64,000 bases of DNA. Source: CAVEFW01 sp963643505. GTDB lineage: Bacteria; Actinomycetota; Coriobacteriia; Coriobacteriales; Eggerthellaceae. Shown here one piece after another: positions 34,791 through 44,587 of this stretch (the first letter of the stretch is position 1; each line of letters starts with the position of its first letter). The stretch lies in the NCBI GenBank assembly GCA_963643505.1, contig CAVIKF010000001.1, positions 62,001 through 126,000 of the forward strand, given 5' to 3'. Position numbers and translations under genes: made by a program. The notes below the pieces were generated by a model. The model saw only the letters and a program-made list of their open reading frames with translations. It made no database searches and was not told the origin of the DNA.

Positions 34791-35822
34791 ATGACTGGTA
34801 CCAAAACAATATCTTTCGCAGTCCCTTGCTACAACTCTGCGGAATACATGGACAAATGCATCGAGTCTTTGCTCGCATGCGGTGATGATATCGAAATTCT
34901 CATCGTTGACGACGGCTCCACAAAGGACAACACCGCCGAGAAGGCCGACGAGTGGGAGGAGAGGTATCCCGGCATCATCCGCGCCCTCCACAAAGAGAAC
35001 GGAGGCCACGGTTCTGCGGTCAACACTGGTCTCGAGCACGCTTCTGGTAGGTATTTCAAAGTCGTCGACTCCGATGACTGGCTCGACAAGGAAGCCATGG
35101 ATGCCGTCATGACCTACCTCCGCCCGCAATGTGAATTGCAATATCCGACAGATATGATCGTTGCGAACTACGTGTACGAAAAGGTGCATGAAGGAACCCG
35201 CACCGTCATGCGTTATCGCAACGTGTTTCCTCAAAATGCTGAATTCGGATGGGCCGACACGAAGCGCTTCAACCCGAGCCAATACCTGTTGATGCACTCC
35301 GTCATCTACCGCACCGATCTTTTACGCGACATGGGGCTGAAGTTACCCGAGCATTGCTTCTATGTCGACAACATTTTCGTTTACGTGCCTTTGCCCCATG
35401 TGAAGACCATCTACTACCTTGATGTGGATATGTATCGTTACTTTATCGGACGCGAGGACCAAAGCGTCAACGAGAAGGTCATGATGGGCCGCATCGACCA
35501 ACAACTTCGAGTTACGCGTACGATGATCGATAGCGTGAAGCTTCCTGAAGGCGTAGACGACCAGAATCTTCTTGTCTACATGGAGAATTATCTTTCTATG
35601 ATGATGTGCATCTGCAGCATCTTCTTGCGCATGCAGCACACACCTGCCTCCGAGCAAAAACGGGAGGCCATCTGGCAATATCTCAAGGTAGCAGATCCCA
35701 TGCTATATCGCCGCATCAGGCGCAACGTTTTGAACATCGGAACGAACTTGCCGACAAAAGCTGGACGCGCCATAGGAATCGCCGGATACCATCTCGCCCA
35801 AAAGATCTTCAAATTCAACTAG
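34791..35822 (+). CDS. Family 2 glycosyltransferase
   Basis: GT-A fold, inverting sugar transferase. ISFAVPCYNSAEYMDKCIESLL opens the Rossmann-like domain; ILIVDDGSTKDNT and the DxD-equivalent VVDSDDWLD bind the nucleotide sugar; GGHGSAVNTG is also typical. The C-terminal third has no transmembrane helix of clear strength. 343 residues. Acceptor unknown; the glf neighbour hints at a surface polysaccharide. ATG 34791 lies 17 bases after glf, with a weak ribosome-binding site, so coupling is likely. Confidence 0.88.
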   Translation: MTGTKTISFAVPCYNSAEYMDKCIESLLACGDDIEILIVDDGSTKDNTAEKADEWEERYPGIIRALHKENGGHGSAVNTGLEHASGRYFKVVDSDDWLDKEAMDAVMTYLRPQCELQYPTDMIVANYVYEKVHEGTRTVMRYRNVFPQNAEFGWADTKRFNPSQYLLMHSVIYRTDLLRDMGLKLPEHCFYVDNIFVYVPLPHVKTIYYLDVDMYRYFIGREDQSVNEKVMMGRIDQQLRVTRTMIDSVKLPEGVDDQNLLVYMENYLSMMMCICSIFLRMQHTPASEQKREAIWQYLKVADPMLYRRIRRNVLNIGTNLPTKAGRAIGIAGYHLAQKIFKFN

Positions 35823-35826
35823 GTAG

Positions 35827-35861
35827 AACCGCCGAGCTACATATCAGACCGGCGGTTTTTT
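35827..35861 (+). terminator. Rho-independent terminator after the glycosyltransferase
   Basis: AACCGCCG, a 15-base loop, CGGCGGTT and a T run. Ends the glf-glycosyltransferase transcript. Confidence 0.8.
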
Positions 35862-35948
35862 CAATTCATGCGTCGAACATACAAAAATCGCCGGACATTC
35901 GAAATAACCGCTCATACGATATAGAGGGAATGAAAGCCAGAGAGGTAT

Positions 35949-37319
35949 ATGGGATCATCGTTTTGCATACCGCCATGCGAGAACGTTCAAGGGCTCAAAC
36001 CCTGGGTGGGCCCCGCCATCCTTCTTGTCGACCTCGATGCGTTTTATGCCTCGGTCGAACAACGTGAACATCCCGGTTGGAAGGGTTTGCCCGTCATCGT
36101 TGGCGGCAGCGCCGATCGTCATGGGGTTGTATCCACCTGCAGCTACGAGGCCCGCGCATACGGCGTCCGAAGCGCCATGCCAGCCTCACAAGCCGCCGCC
36201 TTGTGCCCAAATGCCATCTGGACGCCCGGAAACCACAAGCTCTACAAGGCAGTCTCTGACAAGATCATGGCAATACTGGTCGATGAGAGCCCCTTGATCC
36301 AACAGGTATCTATTGACGAAGCATTCCTCGACATCACAAACACGCGCGTCAACACCGATCACCCAGCGGTGGTCGCCTCGCGTATCCAACGCCGCGTACG
36401 CGAGGAACAGGGCGTGACATGCTCTGTCGGAATAGGCACGACAAAAACCATCGCCAAGATCGCAAGCGATATCGACAAGCCGTTCGGTTTGACGATGGTG
36501 GAGCCGGGACGTGAGATCGAGTTTCTACGGCCCCTGCCCATCCGTACCATGAGCGGTATCGGGGGCGCGAGCGAGCAACGTCTCATACGCTTCGGCATCA
36601 AGACCCTAGGAGACCTCGCGAAAGCCGACGAGACGCTCCTGCGTGATGTCTTCGGTAAAAACTCCGACATGATGCGACGTCGCGCGCTCGGCATCGACTT
36701 CTCACCCGTCGAGACCGACCGCTCCGTGAAATCGATGTCAAGCGAGACAACGTTCTCCGAATGCCTTACGAGCCGAAGTGACGTTTCTGCCGCAATCCAG
36801 GCGATGGCCACAAAAGTCGGGCGCCGTATGCGCAAAAAGGGTCTACGTGGCACCACGGTCGTCTTGAAAGTAAGACTTGCCAACCGCCAGCTCAAGAGTG
36901 CCCAAGGACCGCTTCCCGAACCTACGAACGATGACTTGTCATTTGCGCCACTGCTTGAGGAGCTGCTCGACTCTCTTTGGAGCGAGGGCACCCCTATAAG
37001 GCTCGTCGGCGTGGGTGTCACCCACTTGTATGAGGAGGGACAGGAGGGTCCTTGCGGGACACAGGGAACATTATTCGACCTTCTCGACGCTACGCAATCC
37101 GTGGACGATCCTCCCGAAAACGACCATCCGGGCGCTAAAAGCGAAAACGAGGAGAGGCCCTTACAGAAGGGCGGGTGCGACGCCCTCCACAGCGCGCATA
37201 AACGTCAAAGTCTGCTTGAGGCAACCGATGCCATAAAGGACCGATTCGGCGATTCCTCGCTGCTCTTTGGTCACGAGATCCACAACGCCGGCAACACGAC
37301 CGGGACCATCCCTAAATAG
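35949..37319 (+). CDS. dinB: DNA polymerase IV (Y family)
   Basis: Translesion polymerase. ILLVDLDAFYASVEQ and SIDEAFLDIT carry the catalytic acidic residues; YEARAYGVRSAMP is the fingers motif; helix-hairpin-helix MSGIGGASEQRL lies in the thumb; a little-finger domain follows. 456 residues, about 90 longer than typical, because of a 23-residue lead and a polar, probably flexible C-terminal tail (from about residue 375). ATG 35949 has AGAGAGG very close (three bases). GTG 36006 would remove most of the lead. No convincing LexA box was found upstream. Confidence 0.92.
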   Translation: MGSSFCIPPCENVQGLKPWVGPAILLVDLDAFYASVEQREHPGWKGLPVIVGGSADRHGVVSTCSYEARAYGVRSAMPASQAAALCPNAIWTPGNHKLYKAVSDKIMAILVDESPLIQQVSIDEAFLDITNTRVNTDHPAVVASRIQRRVREEQGVTCSVGIGTTKTIAKIASDIDKPFGLTMVEPGREIEFLRPLPIRTMSGIGGASEQRLIRFGIKTLGDLAKADETLLRDVFGKNSDMMRRRALGIDFSPVETDRSVKSMSSETTFSECLTSRSDVSAAIQAMATKVGRRMRKKGLRGTTVVLKVRLANRQLKSAQGPLPEPTNDDLSFAPLLEELLDSLWSEGTPIRLVGVGVTHLYEEGQEGPCGTQGTLFDLLDATQSVDDPPENDHPGAKSENEERPLQKGGCDALHSAHKRQSLLEATDAIKDRFGDSSLLFGHEIHNAGNTTGTIPK

Positions 37320-37320
37320 A

Positions 37321-37354
37321 TATGGCCCACGATGACGCGGGCCATAAATTTTTG
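37321..37354. terminator. Bidirectional terminator between dinB and degV
   Basis: TATGGCCC, a ten-base loop and GGGCCATA form an eight-bp perfect stem followed by AATTTTT; it lies between convergent genes. On the degV side AGCCTGGTAAAGA occurs twice with a 15-base period (37367-37394, minus strand), overlapping the stop codon. Confidence 0.7.
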
Positions 37355-37392
37355 CATGATGGATTATCTTTACCAGGCTGCTCTTTACCAGG

Positions 37393-38274
37393 CTACCTCT
37401 GCGTTGCCATGAAGAACAGGGCTACCGTGCCAGGACCGGCATGTGCGCCGATGACGGGGTCGATGTAGTTGGTGATGATCTCGACACCAGGCCACCTATC
37501 GCAAACCTTGCTTGCGATATAGTCGACATCCTCGGCACAATCGCCGTGGGAAATCATGATAACGGGAGCCTCCTCGACGCCAACATAGGTTTTCTCCATA
37601 TGGGCTACGAGCGCATTCAGGCTCTTCTTGCGTCCGCGGACCTTCTCCATCGGGATAAGCTTGCCCTCCTCGTCGACGTGGAGGACCGGCTTGATATTGA
37701 GGAGGTTGCCTGCCCAAGCGCTCGAACGGGAAACGCGACCGCCGCGGAATAAGTAGACGAGATCCTCGACCGTAAACCAACTGGCGATCTTTTGTTTATT
37801 GTCCTCGGCGTATTTCGCGACCTCCTCAATGGATGCGCCGGATTGTGCAAGCTTGACGCAGTTGTAGACAAGCAGGCCTTCGCCCATGGAGGCAAGATAC
37901 GAATCGACGGCAATCAACTTGCGCTCGGGATATTGACCCTGAAATTGCGCCATAAGCAGCATCGTTGCCTGGCACGTGCCCGATATCCCACTCGATAAGC
38001 CAAGATAGAGGACGTCGCGCCCCTGCTCAAGAAGGCCCTTGATCACCTGAGTCGTGCTCTCAAGACTTGGAAGGGACGTAGTATAGACCTCACCAGAACG
38101 CATGTTGTCATAGAACGCCTTGAGCTCGCCCGTCTTGTCAACGCCTTTTTCGTAGCTAACGTTTTGGTTACCATCCTCATCCATAAAGGTGAGAGAAAGA
38201 ATGTGTAAACCATACTCGTCAATCAAACTGCCTGGAAGGTTACAGCCTGTATCGGTTACAATTTCGAAATCCAC
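37393..38274 (-). CDS. DegV family fatty-acid-binding protein
   Basis: Cytoplasmic lipid-binding protein; DegV/FakB proteins present fatty acids to the kinase FakA. FEIVTDTGCNLP opens the N-terminal domain, TSLPS and GLSSGISGTCQ are the acyl-carboxylate-binding motifs, and RGGRVSRSSAWAGNLLNIKPVL is the family signature. 293 residues from GTG 38274, which has a GGAAAGAGAGGGG tract upstream; a longer start adds 11 non-conserved residues. FakA is not in the window. Confidence 0.9.
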   Translation of the reverse strand: MDFEIVTDTGCNLPGSLIDEYGLHILSLTFMDEDGNQNVSYEKGVDKTGELKAFYDNMRSGEVYTTSLPSLESTTQVIKGLLEQGRDVLYLGLSSGISGTCQATMLLMAQFQGQYPERKLIAVDSYLASMGEGLLVYNCVKLAQSGASIEEVAKYAEDNKQKIASWFTVEDLVYLFRGGRVSRSSAWAGNLLNIKPVLHVDEEGKLIPMEKVRGRKKSLNALVAHMEKTYVGVEEAPVIMISHGDCAEDVDYIASKVCDRWPGVEIITNYIDPVIGAHAGPGTVALFFMATQR

Positions 38275-38586
38275 GAGCCCCTCTCTTTCCTTTTGTGTAG
38301 GGTACATATTTCTGGTACAGAATAATCAAAATATTCGAGCGCTTAGTATACCGCCTTACTCGACTTTCAATCAAACATTGGCGGACGAATCCCGTTTCTT
38401 AAATCTCATGCCTTTTGAGAGGACGTCCTTCAACACTTGGTCTTTGGGCGAGCTTTATGTCGTTTCGGACGAGCCTCACATGGCAAGAGGCATGGGTTTC
38501 GGTATAATTGAGAAGTTTGTGAGCACATATGGCCACGAGACAGCGTGGCTTTGAGACAGCAAAAGAAGAAATGAGGATGATACTTC
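38275..38586 (+). promoter_or_regulatory. ileS leader region with a -10 box and short hairpin
   Basis: This 312-base gap holds no gene. TATAAT at 38503-38508 is a good -10 without a consensus -35. After it GCCACG-AGACAG-CGTGGC (38532-38549) forms a six-bp hairpin whose loop sequence GAGACAG recurs right after it. The expected leader, about 73 bases, is too short for a T-box, and the T-box core motif was not found. Confidence 0.4.
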
Positions 38587-41439
38587 GTGGGCAACAGCTA
38601 CAAGCAGACGATGAATCTGCCTGAAACCGATTTTTCCATGCGCGCAAATCTTCCCGCAAACGAGCCGAAACGCCTCGCTCAATGGGAAGAGGCCAAGCTA
38701 TACGAAAAGATGCAGGAAGCCAACAAGGACAACGAGCCGTTTGTCCTTCATGACGGCCCTCCCTATGCAAACGGCCCGATCCACATAGGACACGCTTTCA
38801 ACAAGATCCTCAAGGACATCATTGTCAAGAACAAGGCCCTCATGGGTTATCGTGCACCGTATGTTCCTGGTTGGGATTGCCATGGCCTGCCTATTGAGAA
38901 CAAGGTCGAGAACCAACTCGGCCCTGAAAAGATGAAGCAGATTGATACTCCAACCTTCCGCCGTATCTGTCGCGACTACGCCACCAAACAACTTGACGGC
39001 CAACGCGAAGGGTTCAAACGTCTCGGAGTCTTGGGGGAGTGGGAGAACCCTTACCTGACGTATTTGCCTGAATATGAGGCGGGCAACATCGAAATCTTCA
39101 AGAAGCTCTATCTTGACGGCACCATCTATCGTGGCCGCAAGCCCATCCATTGGTGCAGCCATTGCCATACCGCCCTCGCCGAGGCCGAGATTGAGTACGG
39201 CGATGAGAGCAGCCCCTCCATCTATGTGAAATTCTTCTTTGACGAGATGCCTGAGGTCTTTGCCGAAGCCGCTCGCGAAGCAGGGATGGGAGAGGCAAAG
39301 AGCGCCGTGGTCATATGGACTACCACGCCTTGGACGCTTCCCGCTAACCAGGTTGTCTGTCTCTCGGCCGATGACGACTACGCGGTCGCGATCCACGACG
39401 ACCAGCTTCTCGTCGTGGCACATAAGCTCTCTGAGTCCCTTTTTGAAGTTGCTGGTTGGGAGGATGTCGCTCTCCTGCAATCGAAGGGTGAGACGCTTAC
39501 CTTCAAAGGCAGCGAACTGGTAGGATGCACCTATATCCACCCAATCTATCCGGACGAGCGTGGAGATATTCTTACCGGTAGCCATGTCACCCTTGAAACC
39601 GGTACAGGAGCAGTTCACACCGCGCCTGGTCACGGTGTAGACGACTACAAGGTTTGCCAAGCAAACGGCATCCGCGAGATCAAGATGCCCGTTGACGACG
39701 AGGGCAAGTTCTACGAAGGTAGCTGCCCTTGGGGTGGTCAAGGTGCAGTTGATTCCAACGGAGATATCATCGAATTCCTTCGGGAGCACGGCAACCTTGT
39801 CGCACATGTGGACATCGTCCACAGCTACCCGCATTGCTGGCGTTGCCATGAGCCGGTGATCTTCCGCGCAACCACCCAATGGTTTGTCTCTATGGATGAC
39901 ACCGCGCTTCGCCTTGACGCTTCCAAGGCAATCGAGGAGGAAGTGACTTGGCATCCTGCTTGGGCCTCCAACCGTATCGGCGCCATGGTCAAAGACCGTC
40001 CCGATTGGTGCATCAGCCGCCAACGCCTGTGGGGCGTGCCCATCCCTGTCTTTAAATGTGAATCCTGCGGCGAGACCGTGGCAGACGAGTCCACATTTGA
40101 TGCGGTCATCGAGTTGTTCAAGACCCAAGGTGCAGACGCATGGTACGCAAAGACCCCTGCCGATTTCCTGCCCGCCGATACGAAGTGTCCTCATTGCGGC
40201 GCCGGTGTCGACAAGTTGAGCTCCGAAAATGACGTGCTCGACGTGTGGTGGGAATCCGGCGTCAGCCATACCAGCGTTTGCGAAGCCCGCGACTACCTCG
40301 AGCGTCCTGCCGACGTCTATCTCGAGGGTTCCGACCAACACCGCGGGTGGTTCCAGTCTTCGCTTTTGACCAGCGTAGCTGCCTATGGAATTCCCCCGTA
40401 CAAGAACGTGATCAGCTGTGGCTTCACTCTCGACGAGAACGGCCGCAAAATGAGCAAGAGCCTCGGCAACGTCATTGACCCTGCCGATATTTGCAACAAA
40501 TTCGGTGCGGACGTCTTACGCCTTTGGGTCGCCAGTGTCGATTACTCCGTCGACGTCTCCATTGGCCAAGACATTCTCAAGCAAGTCTCTGATGCATACC
40601 GCAAGTTCCGCAACAGCTTGCGCTTCTTGTTGGCTAACCTTAATGACTTCGATGATTCCAAAGATGCCATCACCGATTGGAACGCGCTTGAGCCCATTGA
40701 CCAATACATGATGGTCCAAACCGCCAAGTTGCTCGAGGACGTCAACAAAGGTTATGACGAGTATCGCTTCAATGGCGTCTACCGTGCCGTTTATGACTTC
40801 ATCAACGACGTCTCTGCCGTCTATCTCGACGTCACCAAGGACCGCCTGTACTCCGAGGCGCCTAACTCTGTGCGCCGCCGCGCCGTTCAGACGGTCCTCA
40901 TGAACATCCTCGAAGTGTTGACACGTGTGCTTGCACCGATCCTGTCATTCACGGCAGACGAGGTGTGGGAGCACTATCCTGTGGCTTCCCGCGTACGTGA
41001 AGGCCGCCCTGAGAGCGTCTTACTTGCCGGTTGGCCCAAGGTGGACGAGTTCGTTCCCAAGATTCCTATAAACGGCGAAGAGTCGGTCAAGCCGTTTACC
41101 GACCTTATGGTTATCCGCGAGGCCGTCACAAAGGCCCTTGAGGAGGCTCGCGGTGCCAAGACCATCAACAAGAGCCAAGAGGCCGCTGTTGTGATCACCG
41201 CCCCAGTCGAGATGATTGCCCAGGCCAAGGCTTTTGACGTCGCCGTCTTCGAGGAGCTCTACATCGTCTCTGGGGTCACCTTCTGCGAAGGCGACGAGCT
41301 GTCGGTCGAGGTCAATGTGGCGCAAGGGGAGAAGTGTCCCCGTTGTTGGAACGTCCGCGCATTGGGCGGAAACGTTGCGCACCCAGATGTTTGCGAGCGT
41401 TGCGGGGATGTCCTCGAGACGATCGGCTTTCAAGCATAG
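38587..41439 (+). CDS. ileS: Isoleucyl-tRNA synthetase
   Basis: Class Ia synthetase with editing. HIGH motif at residues 66-69, KMSKS from residue 621; the CP1 editing domain includes the GTGAVHTAPGHG block; the C-terminal zinc finger CPRCWNVRAL...CERCGDVL is complete. 950 residues, typical of the bacterial type 1 enzyme. GTG 38587 follows GAGGA by ten bases; ATG 38611 would shorten the lead by eight residues. It is followed closely by lspA, a common order. Confidence 0.97.
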   Translation: MGNSYKQTMNLPETDFSMRANLPANEPKRLAQWEEAKLYEKMQEANKDNEPFVLHDGPPYANGPIHIGHAFNKILKDIIVKNKALMGYRAPYVPGWDCHGLPIENKVENQLGPEKMKQIDTPTFRRICRDYATKQLDGQREGFKRLGVLGEWENPYLTYLPEYEAGNIEIFKKLYLDGTIYRGRKPIHWCSHCHTALAEAEIEYGDESSPSIYVKFFFDEMPEVFAEAAREAGMGEAKSAVVIWTTTPWTLPANQVVCLSADDDYAVAIHDDQLLVVAHKLSESLFEVAGWEDVALLQSKGETLTFKGSELVGCTYIHPIYPDERGDILTGSHVTLETGTGAVHTAPGHGVDDYKVCQANGIREIKMPVDDEGKFYEGSCPWGGQGAVDSNGDIIEFLREHGNLVAHVDIVHSYPHCWRCHEPVIFRATTQWFVSMDDTALRLDASKAIEEEVTWHPAWASNRIGAMVKDRPDWCISRQRLWGVPIPVFKCESCGETVADESTFDAVIELFKTQGADAWYAKTPADFLPADTKCPHCGAGVDKLSSENDVLDVWWESGVSHTSVCEARDYLERPADVYLEGSDQHRGWFQSSLLTSVAAYGIPPYKNVISCGFTLDENGRKMSKSLGNVIDPADICNKFGADVLRLWVASVDYSVDVSIGQDILKQVSDAYRKFRNSLRFLLANLNDFDDSKDAITDWNALEPIDQYMMVQTAKLLEDVNKGYDEYRFNGVYRAVYDFINDVSAVYLDVTKDRLYSEAPNSVRRRAVQTVLMNILEVLTRVLAPILSFTADEVWEHYPVASRVREGRPESVLLAGWPKVDEFVPKIPINGEESVKPFTDLMVIREAVTKALEEARGAKTINKSQEAAVVITAPVEMIAQAKAFDVAVFEELYIVSGVTFCEGDELSVEVNVAQGEKCPRCWNVRALGGNVAHPDVCERCGDVLETIGFQA

Positions 41440-41451
41440 AGGCTAACTTCT

Positions 41452-41991
41452 TTGACTAATACCGACCCCATACCTAATCACACCCACCAAATACGCAATG
41501 CCGTCATCGCCGGCGGTATTGCGCTTTTGTGGATTGTCCTCGACTACATCACCAAACGATTCTTCGATAGCGGCACATTTTCGCTCGGACAGGATATCGC
41601 CGGTCCCTTTCTTGGCTTGTTCCGTTTCACCCTTGTTCACAATACGGGCGCCGCATGGGGGATTTTCTCAGGAAACACGTTTTTGCTTGGCGTGTTCTCT
41701 CTCGTGATGTGCTTGTTGTTGACCTTGTTCCTGCTTGTATTCGAGAAAAACGCGAACTTAGGCGAGACAATCGGAATCGGCCTTGTGATCGGGGGCGGAA
41801 TCGGAAACGCCATCGACCGGTTCGTCGGATCCTACGTTGTCGACTTCATCGATTTCACGTTCATCCAATTCCCCGTGTTCAACATCGCTGACATCGGGGT
41901 GACGTGCGGCATCGTGCTATTCTTTATCGGCTATCTTCTTTCGCTTAGAAAGGATGACGCAACCGCTACCGATTCGAACGAGGAGGCCTAG
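41452..41991 (+). CDS. lspA: Lipoprotein signal peptidase (SPase II)
   Basis: Integral-membrane aspartyl protease that removes lipoprotein signal peptides after lipidation. Four membrane segments; catalytic aspartates in GNAIDRF and FNIADIGVTCG, plus the HNTGAAWG block. 179 residues including a 15-residue cytoplasmic lead. The start is TTG 41452 with AGAGG nine bases upstream, inside the short gap after ileS. ileS-lspA-rluD are probably cotranscribed. Confidence 0.93.
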   Translation: MTNTDPIPNHTHQIRNAVIAGGIALLWIVLDYITKRFFDSGTFSLGQDIAGPFLGLFRFTLVHNTGAAWGIFSGNTFLLGVFSLVMCLLLTLFLLVFEKNANLGETIGIGLVIGGGIGNAIDRFVGSYVVDFIDFTFIQFPVFNIADIGVTCGIVLFFIGYLLSLRKDDATATDSNEEA

Positions 41992-41996
41992 GCCGT

Positions 41997-43049
41997 ATGA
42001 CGCAACGAATGCAAGTCGTCGACGCACAAATTGCAAACCAGCGACTTGATGCCGCTTGTGCCCAAGCGGGAATCTACGCCAGTCGTAGCGCGGCCGCCAA
42101 GATGATCGAGGAGGGGAGCGTCTTTGTAAACGGTGAGGTTGCTGCAAAGAAAACCACCGTCAAGATCGGCGACGTCATCGTGTACGAGGTGCCCGAGGCC
42201 CAAGCGTTCGACCTTGTGGGTCAAGACATTCCCCTCGACATCCGTTTTGAGGATCTCGACTTGCTTGTCCTTTCAAAGCAGGTAGGTCTTGTTTGCCACC
42301 CCTCCGTCGACCACTCAGACGGAACCCTTGTAAACGCGCTGCTCAACCATTGTGGTGCCGACAACCTTTGCAATGTCCAAGGTGAGGACGACGACCGTCT
42401 CGGAATCGTCCACAGGCTCGACCGCGACACGAGCGGACTCATGCTCGCCGCGAAGACCGATGAGGCAGGATTGGCCCTCATGGAAGACATCCGAGCTCGC
42501 GCCGTCGATCGCCACTACCTCGCGCTCGTTCACGGCGTCATCCCTTCCGACTCCGGCATGATCGACGCGCCCATTACCCGCCACGCCAAGGAGCGTTTGC
42601 GCATGGCCGTTCGCGATGTTTCCTTTGCTCGCGACGCGATGACCACCTTCAAGGTTCTTGAGCGTTTCGAGGCGCGCCAAAAAGATGATGGATACACGTT
42701 GGTGGATTGCAAACTTTTCACCGGCCGCACCCATCAAATCCGTGTGCATATGGAATATGTCAAACACCCACTCGTGGGAGACCCCGTCTATACAAATCAC
42801 TCTCCGAAGGCGCCAGTTGCCCAACTCGGCCTCAAACGACAATTCCTCCACTCCTATCGCTTGGCCTTCAACCACCCTATCACGGGGGAGCGCCTGTCAT
42901 TTACCGACAATTTGCCTGATGATTTGCGCGAGGTGCTTACCAAGCTGCAAGACCGCAGTCGAGGGAGGACTGAGGCGGGAGAGAAGGTCTTCGCCAAGCT
43001 CGAGCAAAGTCCGTATCCCTCAATTCAGGGGGAAGTCCCGCAACATTAG
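41997..43049 (+). CDS. rluD: RluD-family 23S rRNA/tRNA pseudouridine synthase
   Basis: RluA-class pseudouridine synthase. An S4 RNA-binding domain (about residues 9-70, QRLDAACAQAGIYASRS) precedes the catalytic domain with HRLDRDTSGLMLAAKT (catalytic Asp) and TGRTHQIRVHM. 350 residues. The target base cannot be read from sequence; RluD (23S helix 69) is the usual assignment for S4-containing members adjacent to lspA. GAGGAGG, inside the lspA end, precedes ATG 41997. Confidence 0.9.
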   Translation: MTQRMQVVDAQIANQRLDAACAQAGIYASRSAAAKMIEEGSVFVNGEVAAKKTTVKIGDVIVYEVPEAQAFDLVGQDIPLDIRFEDLDLLVLSKQVGLVCHPSVDHSDGTLVNALLNHCGADNLCNVQGEDDDRLGIVHRLDRDTSGLMLAAKTDEAGLALMEDIRARAVDRHYLALVHGVIPSDSGMIDAPITRHAKERLRMAVRDVSFARDAMTTFKVLERFEARQKDDGYTLVDCKLFTGRTHQIRVHMEYVKHPLVGDPVYTNHSPKAPVAQLGLKRQFLHSYRLAFNHPITGERLSFTDNLPDDLREVLTKLQDRSRGRTEAGEKVFAKLEQSPYPSIQGEVPQH

Positions 43050-43066
43050 CCTGACCCAGCCTTCCA

Positions 43067-43118
43067 CGAGACCGCGTCTTCAAACGTGTCGTATCCACAC
43101 GTTCCCTTCATGGTCTCG
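43067..43118. repeat. Nested inverted repeat between rluD and tRNA-Pro
   Basis: Outer arms CGAGACC and GGTCTCG enclose inner arms AACGTGT and ACACGTT around a seven-base loop, with 9- and 8-base internal loops between the two stems. No T run follows on either strand. On the minus strand a 34-codon frame (43046-43150) crosses it without a ribosome-binding site; I do not call it a gene. Confidence 0.5.
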
Positions 43119-43154
43119 ATCCATTCCCGTTGGTAAGAGAGATGGCTCATGGAA

Positions 43155-43182
43155 ATAAAAAGAGCCCCCTTGCAGGAGCTCT
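43155..43182 (-). terminator. Terminator of tRNA-Pro
   Basis: On the minus strand AGAGCTCC, five or six bases, GGGGCTCT and TTTTTA: an eight-bp stem with one G-T pair, just downstream of the tRNA. Confidence 0.75.
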
Positions 43183-43190
43183 GATTTACG

Positions 43191-43267
<77 letters not shown>

Positions 43268-43324
43268 AAAAGCATGTTCGTCGCTTCGAACAGCGAAGGT
43301 TATATTACCCTTACCCCGACGCCA

Positions 43325-44530
43325 TTACAAGCAAAATCTTGAAGAAAGTTCGGACAAAACTTCATAGGCAAGCTCACGTTTGGTCATAGGACCGAACGTT
43401 TTCACCCCGCCATCTGCAACGATGCTCGCTTCGGTCGTATCAAGGCCGAACACCTTTCCCCAGCCGACCTCATTGGCAACTACGAAATCCGCGCCCTTGC
43501 GCTCCAGCTTGGCCTGAGCGTTTTCGATGACCTTGTCCGTCTCAGCAGCAAAGCCCACGACAATCTGGTGAGGGCCTTTTTTTGCCGCCAAGGTCGCCAG
43601 GATATCGGGATTAGGCACAAGCTCGATCGCAGAGAGACGCACATCATCCACACCCTTCTTCATCTTGGAGGGCGAGACGTATGCGGGACGGTAATCAGCA
43701 ACCGCCGCACAACAGATGAGCGCGTCTGCCTGTTCAAAAGCCTCTTCGCTTGCCTTGAGCATATCAACCGCAGTCACCACCGGAACACACGTAGCGCCGT
43801 GGGGGGCCGCAAGATTGACGGGGCCGCTCACCAACGTCACGTCCGCACCCATCTCGACAGCAACCTCCGCCAAGGCGTACCCCATCTTTCCCGAGGAGCT
43901 GTTGCTCAGATAGCGAACGGGATCGAGGGGCTCCCTTGTAGGGCCAGCGGTTACCACGATGCGTTTCCCTTCGAGCGTTCGCTTGCGTGCAAAGACCTCC
44001 TCGACACGAGAGACGATCCTTTCAGGGTCGGGGAGTCTGCCCTTGCCCGTGTCGCCGCACGCGAGGTAGCCCTTTTCGGCATCGATGATTGTCACACCTC
44101 TTGAACGAAGGATTGCCAAGTTATCCTGAACCGCCGCGCTTTCGTACATGTTCACATTCATAGCAGGAGCCATCACCAGCGGGGCGGTACACGCCATTGC
44201 GGTTGTGGTCAAGAGGTCATCGGCGATCCCATGGGCGATCTTTCCCAAAACGTTAGCGGTGCAGGGTGCGATGAGGAAAAGATCGGCCTCCTGCGCAAGG
44301 GAGATATGGTGGATTGGATCTCCCGGCTCATCACCGAAGGTGTCCACCGCAACAGGCTCCTTGGTCAAAGAGCGAAAGGTCAAAGGCCCCACGAACTCGG
44401 TCGCATTTCTCGTCATGACTACCTTCACGCGGTATCCCGCCTTTTGCAGGCCGCGCACGATCTCGCAACTCTTATAGGCCGCTATACAACCCGTGACGCC
44501 TACAAGGACGCATGGCATTTTGTCATCCAT
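43325..44530 (-). CDS. coaBC: Bifunctional CoaBC (phosphopantothenoylcysteine synthetase/decarboxylase)
   Basis: Two consecutive steps of coenzyme A synthesis. The N-terminal flavin decarboxylase CoaC has VGVTGCIAAYKS and the PAMNVNMY signature; its active-site lid is LACGDTGKGRLP. The C-terminal CoaB half starts near residue 188 with VTAGPTREPLDPVRYLSNSSSGKMG. 401 residues. AAGGAGG precedes the ATG at 44530. It follows the winged-helix gene by 57 bases on the same strand and may be cotranscribed with it. Confidence 0.94.
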   Translation of the reverse strand: MDDKMPCVLVGVTGCIAAYKSCEIVRGLQKAGYRVKVVMTRNATEFVGPLTFRSLTKEPVAVDTFGDEPGDPIHHISLAQEADLFLIAPCTANVLGKIAHGIADDLLTTTAMACTAPLVMAPAMNVNMYESAAVQDNLAILRSRGVTIIDAEKGYLACGDTGKGRLPDPERIVSRVEEVFARKRTLEGKRIVVTAGPTREPLDPVRYLSNSSSGKMGYALAEVAVEMGADVTLVSGPVNLAAPHGATCVPVVTAVDMLKASEEAFEQADALICCAAVADYRPAYVSPSKMKKGVDDVRLSAIELVPNPDILATLAAKKGPHQIVVGFAAETDKVIENAQAKLERKGADFVVANEVGWGKVFGLDTTEASIVADGGVKTFGPMTKRELAYEVLSELSSRFCL

Positions 44531-44587
44531 CGTCTGCCTCCTTATGAGAAATTATGGGAAAGGAGTATCATGAGAACGAAAACCCAG

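Noticed and set aside
35975..35990. GAACGTTC palindrome near the dinB start as an SOS box
   Set aside because: It lies inside the coding region and lacks the four-base spacer of CGAAC-N4-GTTCG; only a half-site is found upstream.
38308..38586. T-box leader for ileS (and for glyQ at 26494-26544)
   Set aside because: Neither gap contains the T-box core sequence; the glyQ gap is only 51 bases, and the ileS leader after its -10 is about 73 bases.
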